A DNA stretch of 33,223 bases, from contig WREP01000028.1 in the NCBI GenBank assembly GCA_009779265.1, positions 1-33,223 of the forward strand, read 5' to 3'. Shown piece after piece: positions 1-8,458 of this stretch. The DNA is from Betaproteobacteria bacterium (GTDB taxonomy: Bacteria; Pseudomonadota; Gammaproteobacteria; Burkholderiales; Rhodocyclaceae). The position numbers were made by a program, and so were the translations under genes. Positions within the stretch are counted from its first letter, which is position 1; each line of letters starts with the position of its first letter. The notes under the pieces are model-generated. The model saw nothing but the letters and a program-made list of their open reading frames with translations. It was not told the origin of the DNA and searched no databases.

Positions 1-19
1 AGAGAGGTGGCAAGTGCCT

Positions 20-43
20 CCCCTCTCCACAAGTGGAGAGGGG
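20..43. repeat. Perfect hairpin repeat, 11-bp arms
   Basis: An inverted repeat with arms CCCCTCTCCAC (20-30) and GTGGAGAGGGG (33-43) is separated by AA. It lies in a stretch with no gene and resembles the two other GC-rich hairpins downstream. This looks like a dispersed intergenic repeat rather than a terminator, since no T-run follows on either strand. Confidence 0.6.
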
Positions 44-191
44 CAGGGGGTGAGGATCGAGGGGCCGGGGGAGAGGGGGAGGCGGCAAGTGAGACGGCGG
101 CTGGTTCGTCCATCGCACTTGCGTACGCCGCTTCGTGGGCAGGAGTGACGGGGAACGCCCCTTTCTTCGGTGAACCTCCCCCTCTCCCCAA

Positions 192-220
192 CCCCTCCCC
201 CGCGCGCGAGGGGGGAGGGG
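192..220. repeat. Perfect GC-rich hairpin repeat, 10-bp arms
   Basis: Arms CCCCTCCCCC (192-201) and GGGGGAGGGG (211-220) flank the nine-base spacer GCGCGCGAG. It is the second of three C/G-run hairpins in the gene-free first 333 bases. The sequence does not show whether it is a mobile repeat, a transcription end or both. Confidence 0.55.
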
Positions 221-275
221 CTTCAAGGGCGCGGATTGAGCCTTTTGCGACAACCTCCAAGTGGGAGAGGGAAAG

Positions 276-311
276 ACACGCCACTCGCCCGCTTGCGGGG
301 AAGGGGCGTGT
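276..311. repeat. Two-part hairpin just downstream of the tetR-type gene
   Basis: Outer arms ACACGCC (276-282) and GGCGTGT (305-311) enclose an inner hairpin CCCGC/GCGGG (288-292, 295-299) with a TT loop. It starts about 22 nt beyond the stop of the minus-strand repressor gene, so it could help end that transcript. There is no T-run on the minus strand. The sequence before it (about 250-270) repeats the phrase AAGTGGGAGAGGG, close to the repeat at 20-43. Confidence 0.45.
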
Positions 312-333
312 CCACGCATCAATCAACCTTGCA

Positions 334-954
334 CTAAGGGGCGCGGCGCAGCGCCATGTGCAGGGCGATCATCCCGGGAATCCGGCGTTCGAGATCCGCC
401 CCTTCCCGGCCGCCGAGCAAGAGATGCAAAAGACCGCTGGTGAAAGCCCAGGTATCGCGCGCCACCGCCAGCGGATCGAGGCCGCGGCGCAGGGTGCCGC
501 GCGCGGCGGCAAGCTGGTAGCGGGATTCGATTTTTTCGAGAAAGGCGTAGGCCGGCCTCTTCACTTCCTGCTCGACGCCGGCAAATTCCTCGACGTACTC
601 GCAGCGCAGGATCATGATCTCGAACACCTCGCGCACCACCGGGCAATCTTCGAGGACGCGGAAGAATTCGTTGAGCGAGGCTTCGATGGCGTCGATCGGG
701 TCGCTGAAACGCTCGGCGAACAGCAGGGCATCGGTGCGCGCCGTGAGCGGCGTGAAAACATCCTCGCGCATGGCGAAGAACAGCGCCGCCTTGTCCGCGA
801 AATGCCAATAGATGGCGCCACGGGTGACGCCCGCCGCGCGGGCGATTCCATCCAGCGTCGAGCGCCCGACGCCGCACTGGTGAAAAACCCGGCGCGCGGC
901 ATCGATGATGTCCTTGCGGGTTTTTTCAGCTTCTTCCTTGGTTTTTCTGGCCAT
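334..954 (-). CDS. TetR/AcrR-family transcriptional repressor of the efflux operon
   Basis: This 206-residue protein has the classical TetR layout. The N-terminal helix-turn-helix occupies about residues 10-57, with the recognition stretch GVTRGAIYWHF near 42-52, which is typical of AcrR/TtgR/MexR-TetR efflux regulators. A helical ligand-binding C-terminal domain of the usual length follows. It is transcribed away from the RND pump operon starting at 1077, and the AcrR-like palindrome at 1023-1046 lies between the two genes. The inferred role is to repress the pump, and probably itself, until a toxic compound binds. The start is the ATG at 954; a longer reading from 989 is in another frame. 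The family is certain, but the ligand and the exact orthologue (AcrR, TtgR, NalC-like) cannot be told from sequence alone. Confidence 0.93.
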   Translation of the reverse strand: MARKTKEEAEKTRKDIIDAARRVFHQCGVGRSTLDGIARAAGVTRGAIYWHFADKAALFFAMREDVFTPLTARTDALLFAERFSDPIDAIEASLNEFFRVLEDCPVVREVFEIMILRCEYVEEFAGVEQEVKRPAYAFLEKIESRYQLAAARGTLRRGLDPLAVARDTWAFTSGLLHLLLGGREGADLERRIPGMIALHMALRRAP

Positions 955-1020
955 AAGACACTTCTCCGATAGCCGTCGGCGGGCTTCAAGGCGGAGTCAA
1001 TTTTACGAATAGATCACTCA

Positions 1021-1048
1021 TTTACATACATTCTCGTTTGTATATACT
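1021..1048 (+). promoter_or_regulatory. Efflux operon promoter with overlapping AcrR-like operator
   Basis: A good sigma-70 promoter is visible: -35 TTTACA (1021-1026), 16-nt spacer, -10 TATACT (1043-1048). Laid over it is a 24-bp imperfect palindrome at 1023-1046, with left half TACATACATT and right half TTTGTATATA around CTCG. The left half is identical to that of the known E. coli AcrR operator and the right half differs at only a few positions. A repressor bound here would block RNA polymerase directly. The ATG of the adaptor gene follows 28 nt downstream, with GGAG at 1065-1068. Confidence 0.8.
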
Positions 1049-1076
1049 AAGCCGTTTCCCCCCCGGAGTACCCACG

Positions 1077-2189
1077 ATGTTCGCCGTCCGGTCGCTGCGC
1101 CCTGTTTCGTCGCCTGTCTTTCTCGCCTGCTGCCTTGCCCTGCTCACCGCCTGTTCCGGCGGCAAACAGGAAGCAAGGCCGGCGCCGGGGCCGCTGCCGG
1201 TCACGGTGCTGGAAGTGCAGCCGCAGCGCGTGCCGGCCCACATCGAAGTCATGGCCCAGACCGAAGGCGCCCGCGAAACCGAGGTGCGCGCCCGCGTCGG
1301 CGGCATCCTGATGCAGCGCCTGTACCAGGAGGGCGACGTGGTCAAGGCCGGTCAGCCCTTGTTCCAGATCGACCGTTCGAGCTATGAGATCGCGGTGGCC
1401 GATGCCCAGGCCAGGGCCGAGCAGACCAGCCGCGAAATGCAGCGGATGAAGCGTCTGGCCGCGGCCAAAGCGGTCAGCCAGAAGGATTACGACGACGCCG
1501 CCTCGGCCGACGCCATCGCCCAGGCGGCGCTGGCCCAGGCCAAGCTGAATCTGTCGTGGACGACGGTGACGGCGCCGGTCGGCGGCACCGCCGGGCGGGC
1601 CGTCAAGTCGGAGGGCAATCTGATCAACACCGGCAGCGACAGCCTGCTCACCTCGATTTACCAAAACAACCCGATCTGGGTCCGCTTCAGCCTCGGCGAG
1701 AGCGACCTGGCCAAGCTCGACGGCGGCCGCGCCACGCGCAAGAACATCCAGGGCGTCGAACTGATCCTGCCCGATGGCCGCGCCTATGGGAAACCCGGCA
1801 AGCTCAATTTCCTGGCCAGCAACATCGACCTGACGCTCGGCACCCAGCAGTTGCGCGCCGAGTTCGACAATCGCGAGGAAACACTGCTGCCCGGCCAGTT
1901 CGTCCGCATCCGCCTGCTTGCCGGCGTGCACGAGAACGCCTTCCTGGTGCCGCAGACGGCGGTTCTCCAGGCCGAGCAGGGCATGCTGCTGATGCTCGTC
2001 GGCGCCAACAACACGGTCGAACCACGGCCGGTTCAGGTCGGCGAATGGCTGGGTACGAACTGGGTCATCCTCGGCGGCCTCATGGCCGGCGACAAGGTGA
2101 TTCTCGACAACCTGATCAAGCTCCGCCCCGGCGCGCCGGTCGCGCCGCACGCGCCCGGCGCCGCCGCCACGCCGCCGGCCAAGGGCTGA
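1077..2189 (+). CDS. RND efflux periplasmic adaptor (membrane fusion protein), MexA/AcrA-type lipoprotein
   Basis: This 370-residue protein is the periplasmic adaptor linking the inner-membrane RND pump to the outer-membrane channel. The N terminus has a signal peptide with lipobox LTAC; Cys26 would carry the lipid. It continues with the family order: first half of a barrel-sandwich (lipoyl) domain, an alpha-helical hairpin rich in A/Q/R near residues 90-150, the second lipoyl half (TTVTAPVGGTAGR), then beta-barrel and membrane-proximal domains. The ATG at 1077 is chosen over an upstream TTG at 1038 because GGAG lies 8 nt before it, the signal peptide begins there, and the TTG falls inside the operator. 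The pump gene begins 9 nt after the stop. Assignment to AcrA, MexA or TtgA in particular is not possible. Confidence 0.94.
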   Translation: MFAVRSLRPVSSPVFLACCLALLTACSGGKQEARPAPGPLPVTVLEVQPQRVPAHIEVMAQTEGARETEVRARVGGILMQRLYQEGDVVKAGQPLFQIDRSSYEIAVADAQARAEQTSREMQRMKRLAAAKAVSQKDYDDAASADAIAQAALAQAKLNLSWTTVTAPVGGTAGRAVKSEGNLINTGSDSLLTSIYQNNPIWVRFSLGESDLAKLDGGRATRKNIQGVELILPDGRAYGKPGKLNFLASNIDLTLGTQQLRAEFDNREETLLPGQFVRIRLLAGVHENAFLVPQTAVLQAEQGMLLMLVGANNTVEPRPVQVGEWLGTNWVILGGLMAGDKVILDNLIKLRPGAPVAPHAPGAAATPPAKG

Positions 2190-2198
2190 GGAACACTC

Positions 2199-5100
2199 AT
2201 GGTTTCGTCCAAATTTTTCATCAACCGGCCGATTTTCTCGTCGGTCATTTCCATCATCATCATCATCGCCGGCCTGGTCGCCGCGCGCGTGCTGCCCATC
2301 GCGCAATACCCGGAAATCGCGCCGCCGACGATCATGATTAGCGCCAACTATCCCGGCGCCTCGGCTGAAACCCTCGCCAAGACGGTCGCCGCGCCGATCG
2401 AGGAGCAGTTGAACGGCGTCGAGAACATGGTGTATTTCAACTCCTCGGCGACGGCCAACGGCACCTTGACGATCACCGCCACCTTCGAGGTCGGCACCGA
2501 TGCCGACATGGCCGCGGTCAACGTCAACAACCGGGTCAAGATCGCCGAGCCGCGCCTGCCGGAAGAGGTGCGGCGCATCGGCGTGGTCGTCCAGAAACGC
2601 TCGGCCGACATTTTGCAGGTGGTGGCGCTGACTTCCGACAAGGGCAGGTACAGCACGCTGTTTCTCTCCAACTACGCGAGCATCAACGTCGCCGACGAGT
2701 TGAAGCGCATTCAGGGCGTTGGCGACGTGATCATTTTCGGCGCCCAGGATTACTCGATGCGCGTCTGGCTCAAACCCGACCGCATGGCACAACTCGGCGT
2801 CACCGTCAGCGAGGTGGCGCAGGCCATCAACGCCCAGAATGCCCAGTACGCCGCCGGCAAGATCGGCCAGGACCCGGCGCCCTACAACCAGCAACTGATC
2901 TACACCGTTACCGCCAAGGGCCGCCTGTTGACCGAGGAGGAATTCGGCAACATCGTCATCCGCGCCAGCGGCCCCGGCGGCCTTTTGCGCCTGCGCGACG
3001 TCGCCCGCATCGAACTGGGCGCCTACAGCTACGACCAGCGGACGAATCTGAACGGCGAGCCGAACATCTCCCTGGGCATCTTCCTGCAAACCGGCGCCAA
3101 CGCGCTGGAGGTCGCCGAGTCGGTGCGGCAGAAGATGGAGGAACTGAAAGCCAAATTCCCGGATGGCATGAATTACGTCATCCCCTTCGATACCACCTTG
3201 TTCGTCTCAGCCTCGATCACGGAGGTGGTGTATACGCTGGGCGAGGCGATGCTGCTCGTCCTGGCGGTGGTCTTCATCTTCCTGCAAAACTGGCGGGCGA
3301 CGCTGATTCCCATGATCGCCGTGCCGATTTCGCTGATCGGCAGCTTCGCCGGCCTGTGGCTGTTCGGTTTCTCGATCAACACCCTGACGTTGTTCGCCCT
3401 GGTGCTGGCCATCGGCATCGTCGTGGACGACGCCATCGTCGTACTGGAAAACGTCGAGCGCCTCATGGCCGAAGAAAAATTGCCGCCCAAACAGGCGGCG
3501 ATCAAGGCCATGCAACAAGTCACCGGCGCGCTTATCGCCATCGTCATGGTGCTGTGCGCGGTGTTCGTGCCGGTCGCCTTCCTCGGCGGCATCGCCGGCC
3601 AGTTGTACAAGCAGTTCGCGGTTACCGTGGCGGTTTCCGTGGTCCTCTCCGGCACCGTCGCGCTGACCCTGACGCCGGCCCTGTGCGCCCTGCTGCTCAA
3701 GCGGCAGCATGAGGAAAACAAACTGTTCCGTCCGTTTAACCGGCTGTTCGATTATTTGACCCAATCCTTCCTCCGCGCCGTTCGCTTCACCTTTCGCCAC
3801 GGCAGCGTCGGCGCGCTGGTTTTTGTCGCCGTGATCGGGATTTCCCTCTTCTTCTTCCGGGTCATCCCCGGCAGTTTCGTCCCCCCCGAGGACCAGGGCT
3901 TCCTGATTTCGGCGATCATGCTGCCGGACGGCGCCACCCTGTCGCGCACCGAAGCGACGGGCGAAGCCATCCGCCGGAGCATCGCCGAGGATGAAGCCGT
4001 CCAGAACACCTTCATGGTTTCCGGCTTCGACATGATCGGCGGCGGCAACAAGCCGAACGCCGGAACCATGTTCATTCCGCTCAAGGACTGGTCCGAGCGC
4101 AAGGGCAAGGCGCAGGACCTGGCCGGCAAATTCACGGGCATCGGCATGTCGCAACCGGACGGCATGGGGCTGGTCTTCAACCCGGCGCCCATCCGCGGCA
4201 TCGGCACCGCCGGCGGTTTCGAGGTCTATGTCCAGAACCGCATCGACGGCGACGCCAGGAAGCTCAACGAGGTGGTGCAGAACTTCATGGCCGAATTGCA
4301 GAAGCATCCCGAATTCACTCGTATCTCGACCTTTTTCCGCCCGAACGTGCCGCAATTGTTCATCGAGATCGACGAACAAAAGGCACTGGCGCTCGGCATT
4401 CCCATCGGCGATATTTACGCCACCCTGCAAAGCACCATGGGCGCCCTCTACGTCAATGACTTCAACAAATCCGGCCGCGTTTTCCGCGTCCAGTTGCAGT
4501 CCGAGGCCGCCTACCGCATGAATCCCGACGACTTCGGCAAGGTCTACGTCAAGAGCGCGACGACCCAGGCCATGATTCCGCTCTCGGTCATCAGCCGCGT
4601 CAAGCGCGTGGTCGGCCCGGAGCAGGTCGAGCGCTTCAACGGTTTCGTCGCCGCCAAGGTGATGGGCGATTCCCGGCCGGATATCAGTTCCGGCGCCGCC
4701 ATCAAGCTGGTCGAGGACGTCGCCGCCGCATCCCTGCCGGAAGGCTACGAAATCGCCTGGACCGGCCAGGCTTTCCAGGAAAAGCGCACCTCCGGCTCGT
4801 CGCTGCAAGCCTTCGCTTTCGCCATCATCATGGTGTTCCTGATCCTTGCCGCCCTCTACGAAAAATGGTCGCTGCCGGTGGCCGTCATCATGGCCGTGCC
4901 CTTCGCGCTGATGGGCGCGCTGCTCACCATCTGGCTGCGCGGCATGCCCAATGACATCTACTTCCAGATCGGCCTCGTCGTGCTCATTGGCCTGGCTTCC
5001 AAGAACGCCATTCTGATCGTCGAATTCGCTGCCCAGAAATACTCCGAAGGCATGGATGTCGCCGAAGCCGCGCTGGAAGCCGCCCGCCTGCGCCTGCGTC

Positions 5101-5321
5101 CCATCATCATGACCTCGCTGGCCTTCGTGCTCGGCGTCTTCCCGCTCGTCAAGGCCACCGGCGCCGGCGCCGCCGCCCGCCAGTCGATGGGCACCGGCGT
5201 TTTCGGCGGCATGCTGGCCGCCACCTTCATCGCCACCCTGTTCATCCCGCTGTTCTTCAAGTGGCTGGAGCGCGGCAAACAGATCAACCCCTCGCATTTC
5301 GACGAGGAGGAACAAGCATGA
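2199..5321 (+). CDS. RND multidrug efflux pump, HAE1 family (AcrB/MexB-type)
   Basis: This 1040-residue inner-membrane proton/drug antiporter has the length and layout of AcrB and MexB: TM1 near the N terminus (FINRPIFSSVISIIIIIAG), a large periplasmic loop, TM2-6, a second periplasmic loop, and TM7-12. The proton-relay residues are present: adjacent Asp410-Asp411 in TM4 (GIVVDDAIVVLENVER) and Lys935 in TM10 (GLASKNAILIVEFA). The trimer would draw amphiphilic drugs, dyes, bile salts or solvents from the periplasm and inner membrane. The gene is preceded by GAGGAA overlapping the adaptor stop codon. Its stop overlaps the start of the channel gene (ATGA), so the three genes form one translationally coupled operon. 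The substrate range cannot be read from sequence. Confidence 0.97.
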   Translation: MVSSKFFINRPIFSSVISIIIIIAGLVAARVLPIAQYPEIAPPTIMISANYPGASAETLAKTVAAPIEEQLNGVENMVYFNSSATANGTLTITATFEVGTDADMAAVNVNNRVKIAEPRLPEEVRRIGVVVQKRSADILQVVALTSDKGRYSTLFLSNYASINVADELKRIQGVGDVIIFGAQDYSMRVWLKPDRMAQLGVTVSEVAQAINAQNAQYAAGKIGQDPAPYNQQLIYTVTAKGRLLTEEEFGNIVIRASGPGGLLRLRDVARIELGAYSYDQRTNLNGEPNISLGIFLQTGANALEVAESVRQKMEELKAKFPDGMNYVIPFDTTLFVSASITEVVYTLGEAMLLVLAVVFIFLQNWRATLIPMIAVPISLIGSFAGLWLFGFSINTLTLFALVLAIGIVVDDAIVVLENVERLMAEEKLPPKQAAIKAMQQVTGALIAIVMVLCAVFVPVAFLGGIAGQLYKQFAVTVAVSVVLSGTVALTLTPALCALLLKRQHEENKLFRPFNRLFDYLTQSFLRAVRFTFRHGSVGALVFVAVIGISLFFFRVIPGSFVPPEDQGFLISAIMLPDGATLSRTEATGEAIRRSIAEDEAVQNTFMVSGFDMIGGGNKPNAGTMFIPLKDWSERKGKAQDLAGKFTGIGMSQPDGMGLVFNPAPIRGIGTAGGFEVYVQNRIDGDARKLNEVVQNFMAELQKHPEFTRISTFFRPNVPQLFIEIDEQKALALGIPIGDIYATLQSTMGALYVNDFNKSGRVFRVQLQSEAAYRMNPDDFGKVYVKSATTQAMIPLSVISRVKRVVGPEQVERFNGFVAAKVMGDSRPDISSGAAIKLVEDVAAASLPEGYEIAWTGQAFQEKRTSGSSLQAFAFAIIMVFLILAALYEKWSLPVAVIMAVPFALMGALLTIWLRGMPNDIYFQIGLVVLIGLASKNAILIVEFAAQKYSEGMDVAEAALEAARLRLRPIIMTSLAFVLGVFPLVKATGAGAAARQSMGTGVFGGMLAATFIATLFIPLFFKWLERGKQINPSHFDEEEQA

Positions 5322-6745
5322 CGCCGCGCATCCTCCCGCTCGCCTTGGCGCTGGCGCTCGCCGGCTGCGCCGTCGGCCCCGACTACCAACGGCCCGCCGC
5401 CCCGCTGCCGGAAAGCTACGGCGAAGCCGCTGAAACCGCCGCCATCGACAAGCGCTGGTGGACGCTGTTCGAAGACGCGACGCTCAACGAACTGGTCGAT
5501 CAGGCGCTGCTGAACAACGCCGACCTGCGCCTCGCCATCGCCCGCGTCGAAGAAGCCGACGCCGTCGCCCGCGAGGTCGGCGCCGCCTGGTTCCCGGAAA
5601 TCGACCTCGCAGCGACCGCCGGCAGAAGCAAGATGAGCACCAAAACCGCCGCCTGGAACCCCGGCGCGCCGCGCATCGTGAAAGATCTCAGCGCGGCGCT
5701 CACCACCACCTACGAAATCGACGTCTGGGGCAGCATCCGCCGCAGCAACGAAGCGGCACGGGCCAACATGCTCGCCAGCCGCTACTCGCGCGACGCCATC
5801 CGCCTCAGCATCGCCGGTTTCGTCAGCAGCGCCTATCTCGCCCTGCGCGCCGTCGACGCGCAACTGGCAGTCGCCGCCGAATCGCTGGCCAGCCGCGAGG
5901 AAAGCCTGCAACTGGTCAAGACCCGGCTCGACGCCGGCTACGTCTCGCCGCTCGATCTCCATGAAGCCTCCAGCGCCGTCGCCGGCATGCAGGCGGCGAT
6001 CATCGACTTCCGCCGCCAGCGCGACTTGCTCGAACACCAGTTGGCCCTGCTCACCGCCAACCCGGCGCTGAAAATCGCCGTCGGCGACCTGCGCCAACTG
6101 CCGCTGCCGCCCATCCCACCCGCCGGCCTGCCGGCCGATCTGATCGAAGCCCGGCCCGACGTGCGCGAAGCCGAACAACGCCTGGTCGCCGCCAACGCCA
6201 GCATCGGCATCGCCAAAGCCGGCTACTACCCACGCTTCATGCTTACCGGCAGCCTCGGCAACGCCAGCAAGAGCCTCGGCGATTTCCTCGGCGCCGGCAC
6301 CTGGACGGTCGGCCTCGGCCTGTTCATGCCGCTGCTCGATTTCGGCCGCACCTCGGCCCGCGTCGATCAGGCCACGGCGCTCAACGAGCAATCCCTGATC
6401 GCCTGGCAGAACAGCCTGCAAATCGCTTACAAGGAAGTGCGCGACGCACTGGTCAACCTGCACCGCAACAGCGAAGCCGAAGCCGCCCGCGCCGCCCTGG
6501 TCGCCGATACCCGGGACGCGCTGACCATCTACGAGCACCGCTATGCCGAGGGCTATTCCAGCTACCTCGAAGTCCTCGTCGCCCAGCGCAACCACAACGA
6601 CGCCCTGGAAGCCCTCATCGCCACCCGTCAGGCCCGCCTGACAGCCGCCGTCGACCTCTTCAAGGCTCTCGGCGGCGGCTGGCAGGCGGCAAGCGAGGAA
6701 GGCGAAGCCGTTGCTGTCGCAACCGATGCGCATCCCGACAACTGA
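5318..6745 (+). CDS. Outer-membrane efflux channel lipoprotein, OprM/NodT family
   Basis: This 475-residue outer-membrane factor completes the tripartite pump. A short signal peptide ends in lipobox LAGC (Cys17), followed by the family hallmark AVGPDYQRP and two OEP repeats that build the beta-barrel and alpha-helical tunnel. The ATG at 5318 overlaps the pump stop by four bases and has GAGGAGGAA just upstream inside the pump gene. A longer reading from 5261 would lose the signal peptide. Two hairpins follow the gene, at 6763-6793 and 6796-6823. Family assignment is secure; the partnership with the pump is inferred from operon structure. Confidence 0.95.
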   Translation: MTPRILPLALALALAGCAVGPDYQRPAAPLPESYGEAAETAAIDKRWWTLFEDATLNELVDQALLNNADLRLAIARVEEADAVAREVGAAWFPEIDLAATAGRSKMSTKTAAWNPGAPRIVKDLSAALTTTYEIDVWGSIRRSNEAARANMLASRYSRDAIRLSIAGFVSSAYLALRAVDAQLAVAAESLASREESLQLVKTRLDAGYVSPLDLHEASSAVAGMQAAIIDFRRQRDLLEHQLALLTANPALKIAVGDLRQLPLPPIPPAGLPADLIEARPDVREAEQRLVAANASIGIAKAGYYPRFMLTGSLGNASKSLGDFLGAGTWTVGLGLFMPLLDFGRTSARVDQATALNEQSLIAWQNSLQIAYKEVRDALVNLHRNSEAEAARAALVADTRDALTIYEHRYAEGYSSYLEVLVAQRNHNDALEALIATRQARLTAAVDLFKALGGGWQAASEEGEAVAVATDAHPDN

Positions 6746-6795
6746 GGATTGCTCGGGGCGCAATGACTGGCACACGATAAGCCGCCCAGTCATCC

Positions 6796-6823
6796 CATTG
6801 CCGGCAACAGTTTGCCGGCAATG
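6796..6823 (+). terminator. Strong hairpin downstream of the efflux operon
   Basis: Arms CATTGCCGGCAA (6796-6807) and TTGCCGGCAATG (6812-6823) form a perfect 12-bp stem with a four-base loop. A weaker 8-bp inverted repeat (ATGACTGG 6763-6770, CCAGTCAT 6786-6793) lies just before it. The T content after the stem is poor, so it is a possible transcription end or mRNA-stabilising structure rather than a textbook intrinsic terminator. Confidence 0.45.
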
Positions 6824-6920
6824 CGGCGTCTTGTAGTTGGGCGGCATACGAAATAGTGGCTCGCCTTCACAACATGGTCTAGTATCCAATCAAGTTGGTC
6901 TTGTTTTGGAGTCAATTGCG

Positions 6921-7214
6921 ATGTTGATGCTCAACGTACACGAGGCAAAAGCACGCCTTTCCGACATGCTGTCCAAGGTGGAGGCGGGTGAAACGGTCAT
7001 CATCGCGCGCCGCAACAGGCCCGTCGCCAAATTGGTGCAGACGACGGACGAGCCAGCGAAAAAGGAACCGCGCCGCATGGGGACGGCGAAGGGCCGGATC
7101 GCCATCCCCCCTTCTTTCTTCGAGCCGTTGGATGACAGGGCACTGGGCCTGTTCACCGGCGAACCGCTGGCGCCGGAAGATCCCCTGAACCCGGACTGGC
7201 AACCCAAGCCATGA
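6921..7214 (+). CDS. Phd/YefM-family antitoxin of a PIN toxin-antitoxin module
   Basis: This 97-residue protein begins MLMLNVHEAKARLSDMLSKVEAGETVIIARRNRPVAKLV, the typical N-terminal DNA-binding fold of the Phd/YefM superfamily. The C-terminal part (residues about 55-97, ending in acidic and proline-rich sequence) would wrap the toxin. GGAG lies at 6908-6911, nine nt before the ATG at 6921; an ATG at 6927 is also possible. The gene overlaps the toxin start by four bases (ATGA), as usual for such pairs. Antitoxin plus toxin probably repress their own promoter. A small dyad, CCAA/TTGG at 6886-6898, is a candidate site but is weak. Confidence 0.88.
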   Translation: MLMLNVHEAKARLSDMLSKVEAGETVIIARRNRPVAKLVQTTDEPAKKEPRRMGTAKGRIAIPPSFFEPLDDRALGLFTGEPLAPEDPLNPDWQPKP

Positions 7215-7606
7215 AGCTGCTGCTCGATACCTGCACGTTTCTGTGGTGGATTGCCGAACATCCGGGCATGAGCGACAAGGCGGCGCAGGCATTGGGCAAC
7301 CCGGACAATCCATGCTGGCTGAGCGTGGCGTCTCTGTGGGAGATATTGGTCAAACAGCGGGCGCACCGCCTCGACATCGACTCCGGCGCGCAAGCGGTTT
7401 TTGATTTTTTGTGCGAGCAGTGCCGCATCAACCAGATCGAGCTACTGCCCGTGCTCGCCGGCGACATCCGCCATGTTAGCCAGTTGCCCGACATCCATCA
7501 CGATCCCTTCGACCGCCTGCTGATCTGCCAGACCATCGAAAACGGCCTGACGCTGGTGACGCCGGACAGGAACATCCAGCGCTATCCGATTCGCACCTTC
7601 TGGTGA
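7211..7606 (+). CDS. PIN-domain toxin (VapC-like ribonuclease)
   Basis: This 131-residue protein is a single PIN domain. The acidic metal-binding residues expected for a VapC-like RNase are present: Asp6 (LLLDTCTF), Glu44 (SLWEILVK), Asp98 or Asp101 (HHDPFDRLLICQ) and Asp119 (TPDR). The motif LPDIHHDPFDRLLI is typical of the PIN subfamily usually paired with Phd-type antitoxins. In the free state it would cleave RNA and stop growth; the antitoxin encoded just upstream and overlapping it would neutralise it. All catalytic positions look intact, so the module is probably functional. The RNA target is not predictable. Confidence 0.9.
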   Translation: MKLLLDTCTFLWWIAEHPGMSDKAAQALGNPDNPCWLSVASLWEILVKQRAHRLDIDSGAQAVFDFLCEQCRINQIELLPVLAGDIRHVSQLPDIHHDPFDRLLICQTIENGLTLVTPDRNIQRYPIRTFW

Positions 7607-7657
7607 ATCCTTCTTCGTCATGCCGCGCCTCGCTGTTGGGCGAGTTGGCGACAAATT

Positions 7658-8389
7658 TCAGCCGCGACGGCGGCGGGCTTCGTAGAGGCAGATGCCGGCG
7701 GCGACCGAGACGTTGAGGCTGGAAACCGTGCCGTGCATCGGGATGCGCAGCAGTTGGTCGCAATTTTCCCGCGTCAGGCGGCGCATGCCTTCGCCTTCGG
7801 CGCCGAGCACCCAGGCCGTGGCCGCCGGCCAGGTGACGCTGTAGAGATCATCGGTGGCCGCGTCGGCGGCGCCGACGACCCAGATGTCGCGCTCGCGCAA
7901 TTCGCGCAGCGTCCGCGCCAGATTGGTAACCTGCACGTAGGGCATGGTCTCGGCGGCGCCGCTGGCGGCTTTGGCGGCCACGTCGGTGAGGCCAGCGGCG
8001 CGGTCTTTCGGGGCGATGACCGCATGGGCGCCGACGGCGTCGGCAACGCGCAGGCAGGCGCCGAGGTTGCGCGGGTCGGTAATGCCGTCGAGCACCAGCA
8101 GGAAGGCTGGTTCCGTCAGCGTATCGAGTACGTCGTCCAAATGGGCCGCCTTGCGCCCGCCTTCGATGCGGGCAATCACGCCCTGATGCCGAGCGCCCGG
8201 CGCCATGCCGTCGAGCCGCTTGCCGTCGGCGGCGATGACGCGCACGCCCTGCAAATCGGCATGGGCCAGCAAATCGCGGGCGCGTCCATCCTGACGGCTG
8301 GCGTCGATGACGATTTCCTTGACCGCCGCCGGATCGTGGCGCAGTTTGGCGGTGATGGCGTGAAAGCCGTAGATCAGGCGGGAGGACAT
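7658..8389 (-). CDS. rlmB: 23S rRNA (guanosine-2'-O)-methyltransferase RlmB
   Basis: This 243-residue SpoU/TrmH-family enzyme has the same length as E. coli RlmB, which methylates the 2'-O of G2251 in the 23S rRNA P-loop. An N-terminal substrate-binding domain (residues about 1-75, IYGFHAITAKLR) precedes the knotted SAM-binding domain. The three family motifs are visible: NLGACLRVADAVGAHAVI, VLGAEGEGMRRLTRENCD, and LRIPMHGTVSSLNVSVAAGICLYE. Start is the ATG at 8389. In many Proteobacteria rlmB directly follows rnr; here both are on the minus strand but about 0.9 kb apart, with a toxin-antitoxin pair between them on the other strand. It therefore needs its own promoter or read-through from rnr. 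Confidence 0.95.
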   Translation of the reverse strand: MSSRLIYGFHAITAKLRHDPAAVKEIVIDASRQDGRARDLLAHADLQGVRVIAADGKRLDGMAPGARHQGVIARIEGGRKAAHLDDVLDTLTEPAFLLVLDGITDPRNLGACLRVADAVGAHAVIAPKDRAAGLTDVAAKAASGAAETMPYVQVTNLARTLRELRERDIWVVGAADAATDDLYSVTWPAATAWVLGAEGEGMRRLTRENCDQLLRIPMHGTVSSLNVSVAAGICLYEARRRRG

Positions 8390-8458
8390 GCGGTTTTCCG
8401 GTGAAAAGTGGCGGACATTTTAGCGGCTGTCGGGGAGAAATCGTAGTGCGCCGAGCCA

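Noticed and set aside
7-972. Plus-strand open frame across the first kilobase
   Set aside because: It runs through hairpin repeats and opposite the TetR gene, and shows no family sequence.
1047-3089. Long open frame on the minus strand opposite the efflux adaptor and pump genes
   Set aside because: It is a mirror of the GC-rich codon pattern of two clear genes on the plus strand; its protein is rich in D, G, A, H and V without any family signal. The similar long frames at 3207-5315 and 4958-6889 (minus) and 9683-11659 (plus) are rejected for the same reason.
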